Shown: positions 59,684 to 61,905 of the stretch, one piece after another
Position numbering within the stretch: position 1 is the stretch's first letter
Layout: each line of letters starts with the position of its first letter
Source of the DNA: an uncultured Gammaproteobacteria bacterium
GTDB lineage: Bacteria > Pseudomonadota > Gammaproteobacteria > Pseudomonadales > Ketobacteraceae
Assembly (NCBI GenBank): GCA_913063495.1
Contig: CAJXXT010000004.1
Location: 1 to 61,905 of the forward strand
Direction: 5' to 3'
Length of the DNA stretch: 61,905 nt
Notes under the pieces: generated by a model
What the model was told of the DNA's origin: nothing
Database searches by the model: none
What the model saw: the letters and a program-made list of their open reading frames with translations, nothing else
Translations under genes and position numbers: made by a program

Positions 59684-60594
59684 TGCAATCGATCCCGATC
59701 TCGATCCAAACCACTCCAAAATGCATAAACACCATCTAGCATTTCATTGCCAATACGAACAAAAGCATTTTCATCGACATTAAAGTTAAAGTAATAACTT
59801 TCCAATTCTTGTTGCGTATGATGAGCGTGATTAGCTTCCAACCGACTGTGCCAAGAAAAAAAGGTTAACGGCAGCTTCTCCATGTGATGGCTGCTTTTAT
59901 AACGATTTAGCCCCGAAACCAACTGATCCCAAAATCCTGCGGAAGCCCAATTCTCAACGGCATAAGAGGCGGCTGTAGAGGTTTGGTAATCTTCGCTACC
60001 ATATAAGCGAATCAATTCATCACAAAAGAATAAGGTGCTAGGCTTTCCCCTCCCCCTTTTTCCTAACAATCTAAAATCCAACCCTAACTTTTCCGCCATG
60101 CGAACGAGTAGTTCAAAGTGTGCCGCACGAAAATGAAATCTACCTCCTTCAATAGACCCTTCTAAACCACCAAGATCTCGATCTCCTGAGCCAGAGAGAC
60201 CGCCAGTTGAAGAAGGATGTTTCTTATCATTAAATAACACACCCAACTCATTCGCCAAAATCTCTTTTGACGCTCTCATCTCATCAATAGTATCGGCATT
60301 CAGCATTTTCTGAAGCTGTGCCACTAAAAATTGATTTGAAAAAACACTGAATTGAATAATAAAATATTTTACCTGTGCGTCGTTTAAAACGGCATTAGAA
60401 AACCAATGCGTGTACGGATTATGGGTAATCACTTGATGGGTTAACATTTCATTATTGATACGTTTCTGGAACGCAAGAAACGCTTCTGCTTTTCCTAGTT
60501 CATAACTGCCATTATCCAAATTTTCTAACGTTGCATCGGTTAACCCAACCAAATGATGTTGTTCTGCAAAATCACTTAAACGAGACTGTTCCAT
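59680..60594 (-). CDS. Heme-oxygenase-like diiron protein (iron-containing redox enzyme family)
   Basis: A 304-residue protein with TENA/HO-like helical fold. Likely metal ligands are Glu in ILANELGVLF, His/Glu in FHFRAAHFELLVRMAEKLGL, Glu in SYAVENWASAGFW and the set in FFSWHSRLEANHAHHTQQEL. These match HO-like diiron oxidases and oxygenases. A Gly/Ser-rich insert (STGGLSGSGDRDLGGLEGS) breaks the domain near residue 130. The C-terminus ends DRDRDRLH from a small CGATC-type repeat. Ribosome site GGGAG. It converges tail-to-tail with maiA. Substrate unknown; such enzymes modify amino acids, fatty acids or tyrosine-derived cofactors. Confidence 0.82.
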   Translation of the reverse strand: MEQSRLSDFAEQHHLVGLTDATLENLDNGSYELGKAEAFLAFQKRINNEMLTHQVITHNPYTHWFSNAVLNDAQVKYFIIQFSVFSNQFLVAQLQKMLNADTIDEMRASKEILANELGVLFNDKKHPSSTGGLSGSGDRDLGGLEGSIEGGRFHFRAAHFELLVRMAEKLGLDFRLLGKRGRGKPSTLFFCDELIRLYGSEDYQTSTAASYAVENWASAGFWDQLVSGLNRYKSSHHMEKLPLTFFSWHSRLEANHAHHTQQELESYYFNFNVDENAFVRIGNEMLDGVYAFWSGLDRDRDRLH

Positions 60595-60798
60595 CGCTGT
60601 TCTCCCGATTATTAATTGTGTTAGACCTATTTTACCTAAGGCTTTGAGATGCTATAAATACCGATCGGTACTAACAATATCTCTGTAAATTACAATATGA
60701 TGTAAGCAGCGCACCTGAAACCGACGCTAACACCTCAACCAAGCCCGTATAGGTGAAATTATTATTGCGCGCTACAATGGAGTGATTAGTTCAGTTTT

Positions 60799-61107
60799 TT
60801 ATACCGCTAAAAGAATTTTTTCTCCGTCGAGAGTAACGCTAAAGGTTTTCGTGCAGCCGGTGTCATGGCCCTGGGCTTCGCCGTCTTCTAAGCTAATTAC
60901 CCAGTTGTGCAATGGACAGGTCACGTGGTTTCCATGAACAATGCCCTGGGATAGTGCCCCTTGTTTATGTGGGCACTGGTCATGCAGCGCAAACACGGTA
61001 TCTTTTGCGGTACGAAAAATGGCAATATCGCCATCTTTCGTTGTGACGATACGCGAACCCTGGCGGGGAATATCATTCAAGTTACCGATTTCAATCCACT
61101 TGCTCAT
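60799..61107 (-). CDS. nirD: Nitrite reductase small subunit (Rieske type)
   Basis: A 102-residue NirD of the cytoplasmic NADH-dependent nitrite reductase. The Rieske 2Fe-2S site is complete: CPHKQG (Cys, His) and CPLHNW (Cys, His). The usual opening WIEIGNLNDIPRQGSR and the end FSVTLDGEKILL match. It follows nirB by 64 bp. Confidence 0.94.
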   Translation of the reverse strand: MSKWIEIGNLNDIPRQGSRIVTTKDGDIAIFRTAKDTVFALHDQCPHKQGALSQGIVHGNHVTCPLHNWVISLEDGEAQGHDTGCTKTFSVTLDGEKILLAV

Positions 61108-61171
61108 GATGTTGTTCCCTAAGTTGTTTCCTAATCAGTAATCAATGTATTAAGGGGCTGCCCGTTTTATG

Positions 61172-61905
61172 TTAGTTGATGACTTTTAACGGTATAAAAT
61201 CAATGACATCGACACCCTTGCTAGCGCGTTCTGCCCACGGATCGTCTTGGGCATACTTTTGCGATTCGAGGAATCGATTATGAAATTCTTTACGTTTGTC
61301 GTCATTTTCAATTAACTCTTCTTTAATGTAATTTAAGCCGACACGCTCAATCCAAGGTGCAGAACGTTCATTGTGGTGGCCTTGCTCACGATACATCTGC
61401 ATAAAGGCCCCTGCGTATTCAATGACCTCAGCTTCGGTGCTAACCTTGGTTAAAAAGTCGCTGACTCGCACCTTCATACCGCCGTTGCCTCCGACATAAA
61501 GCTCCCAACCTGAATCCACTGCGACGACACCAAAATCTTTAATGGTTGCCTCGGCACAGTTACGTGGGCAGCCGGAAACAGCAATTTTAACCTTTGCAGG
61601 AGTCCAAGAACCCCAGGTCATTTTCTCGATTTCAATACCCATGGCCATTGAATCTTGGGTACCGAAACGGCAGTGGGTTGAACCCACGCAGGTTTTAACC
61701 GTTCGCAATGATTTACCATAGGCGTGACCAGACACCATTCCAGCATCGTTCAGGTCTTTCCAAATATTAGGCAGGTCTTCTTTCTTAACACCTAATAAAT
61801 CAATACGTTGCCCTCCCGTCACTTTTACGGTGGGTACGTTATATTTTTCTGCAGCATCCGCGATGGCGCGTAATTCTGCAGGGGTTGTTAAACCACCCCA
61901 CATTC
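61172..61905 (-). CDS. nirB: Nitrite reductase large subunit, 3' part only (cut by window edge)
   Basis: C-terminal 244 residues of NirB, which reduces nitrite to ammonium with NADH. The siroheme/4Fe-4S ligands are Cys in TCVGSTHCRFG and SGCPRNCAEA. The family segments VKVTGGQRIDLLG and WELYVGGNGGMKVRVSDFL are present. The N-terminal FAD/NADH domains lie outside the window. The operon runs leftward nirB-nirD. Confidence 0.95.
   Translation of the reverse strand, partial: MWGGLTTPAELRAIADAAEKYNVPTVKVTGGQRIDLLGVKKEDLPNIWKDLNDAGMVSGHAYGKSLRTVKTCVGSTHCRFGTQDSMAMGIEIEKMTWGSWTPAKVKIAVSGCPRNCAEATIKDFGVVAVDSGWELYVGGNGGMKVRVSDFLTKVSTEAEVIEYAGAFMQMYREQGHHNERSAPWIERVGLNYIKEELIENDDKRKEFHNRFLESQKYAQDDPWAERASKGVDVIDFIPLKVIN

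Overview
The window looks like an accessory-rich stretch of the chromosome of an AT-rich, Gram-negative, probably marine gammaproteobacterium. The basis for this is the FadL-type porin, Tat and lipoprotein signals, a seven-gene Mrp cation/proton antiporter operon, the homogentisate pathway, nirBD, DUF2798/DUF5808 small membrane proteins and GcvA-like LysR regulators. No rRNA, CRISPR array or intact tRNA was seen. The species was not identified.

Layout. 1-3600: a leftward type I restriction-modification operon (small HTH regulator, hsdR, hsdM running off the edge; hsdS is not in view). 3700-8640: small exported or hypothetical proteins, an IS6 relic, a secreted propeller-like protein, a lipoprotein adenosine deaminase and its coupled membrane partner. 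8867-14960: an IS6-family graveyard. One intact IS (IS-B) sits between two inward-facing 5' fragments of a second IS (IS-A). A papain-like protease, a LysR, and an NTF2-like/LuxR pair enclosed by 49-bp inverted arms lie nearby, as do more IS ends and a tRNA-Lys relic. 15000-19970: MAPEG protein, two convergent LysR genes, and an operon of Asp-nucleophile epoxide-hydrolase-like enzyme, membrane protein and metallo-beta-lactamase-fold lipoprotein. 20000-24640: a hybrid sensor kinase whose 3' end is made of IS-A sequence, and a membrane metallophosphoesterase. 25180-32612: Mrp antiporter operon. 32700-37735: proteins of unknown function, including a divergent pair whose control region exists in a second, deleted copy at 24745-24905.

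37810-41241 is the most interesting block: NADAR, KptA, macrodomain, NrtR and NadM, with four NrtR-like palindromes. Together these could release, process and recycle ADP-ribose made from NAD+ under an ADP-ribose-sensing repressor. The macrodomain has Asp where relatives have a catalytic Asn, and NadM has lost the Nudix domain usual for its family.

41324-52038: a catabolic island for a hydrophobic substrate (AraC regulator, GMC oxidoreductase with Tat partner, enoyl-CoA hydratase, NMO-like flavoprotein, acyl-CoA synthetase, Baeyer-Villiger-type monooxygenase, FadL porin). 52310-55486: small membrane proteins, a frameshifted LysR and cytochromes, one of them decapitated. 55744-59683: a complete tyrosine/homogentisate operon (hpd, hmgA, fahA, maiA), abutting a heme-oxygenase-like diiron protein. 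The window ends in nirD and the 3' part of nirB.

IS relics occur at at least nine places, and they coincide with truncated genes and duplicated control regions, so much of the gene decay here appears IS-driven. A single base at 26295 removes both the MrpG stop and the MrpB start of what would otherwise be a standard ATGA overlap.
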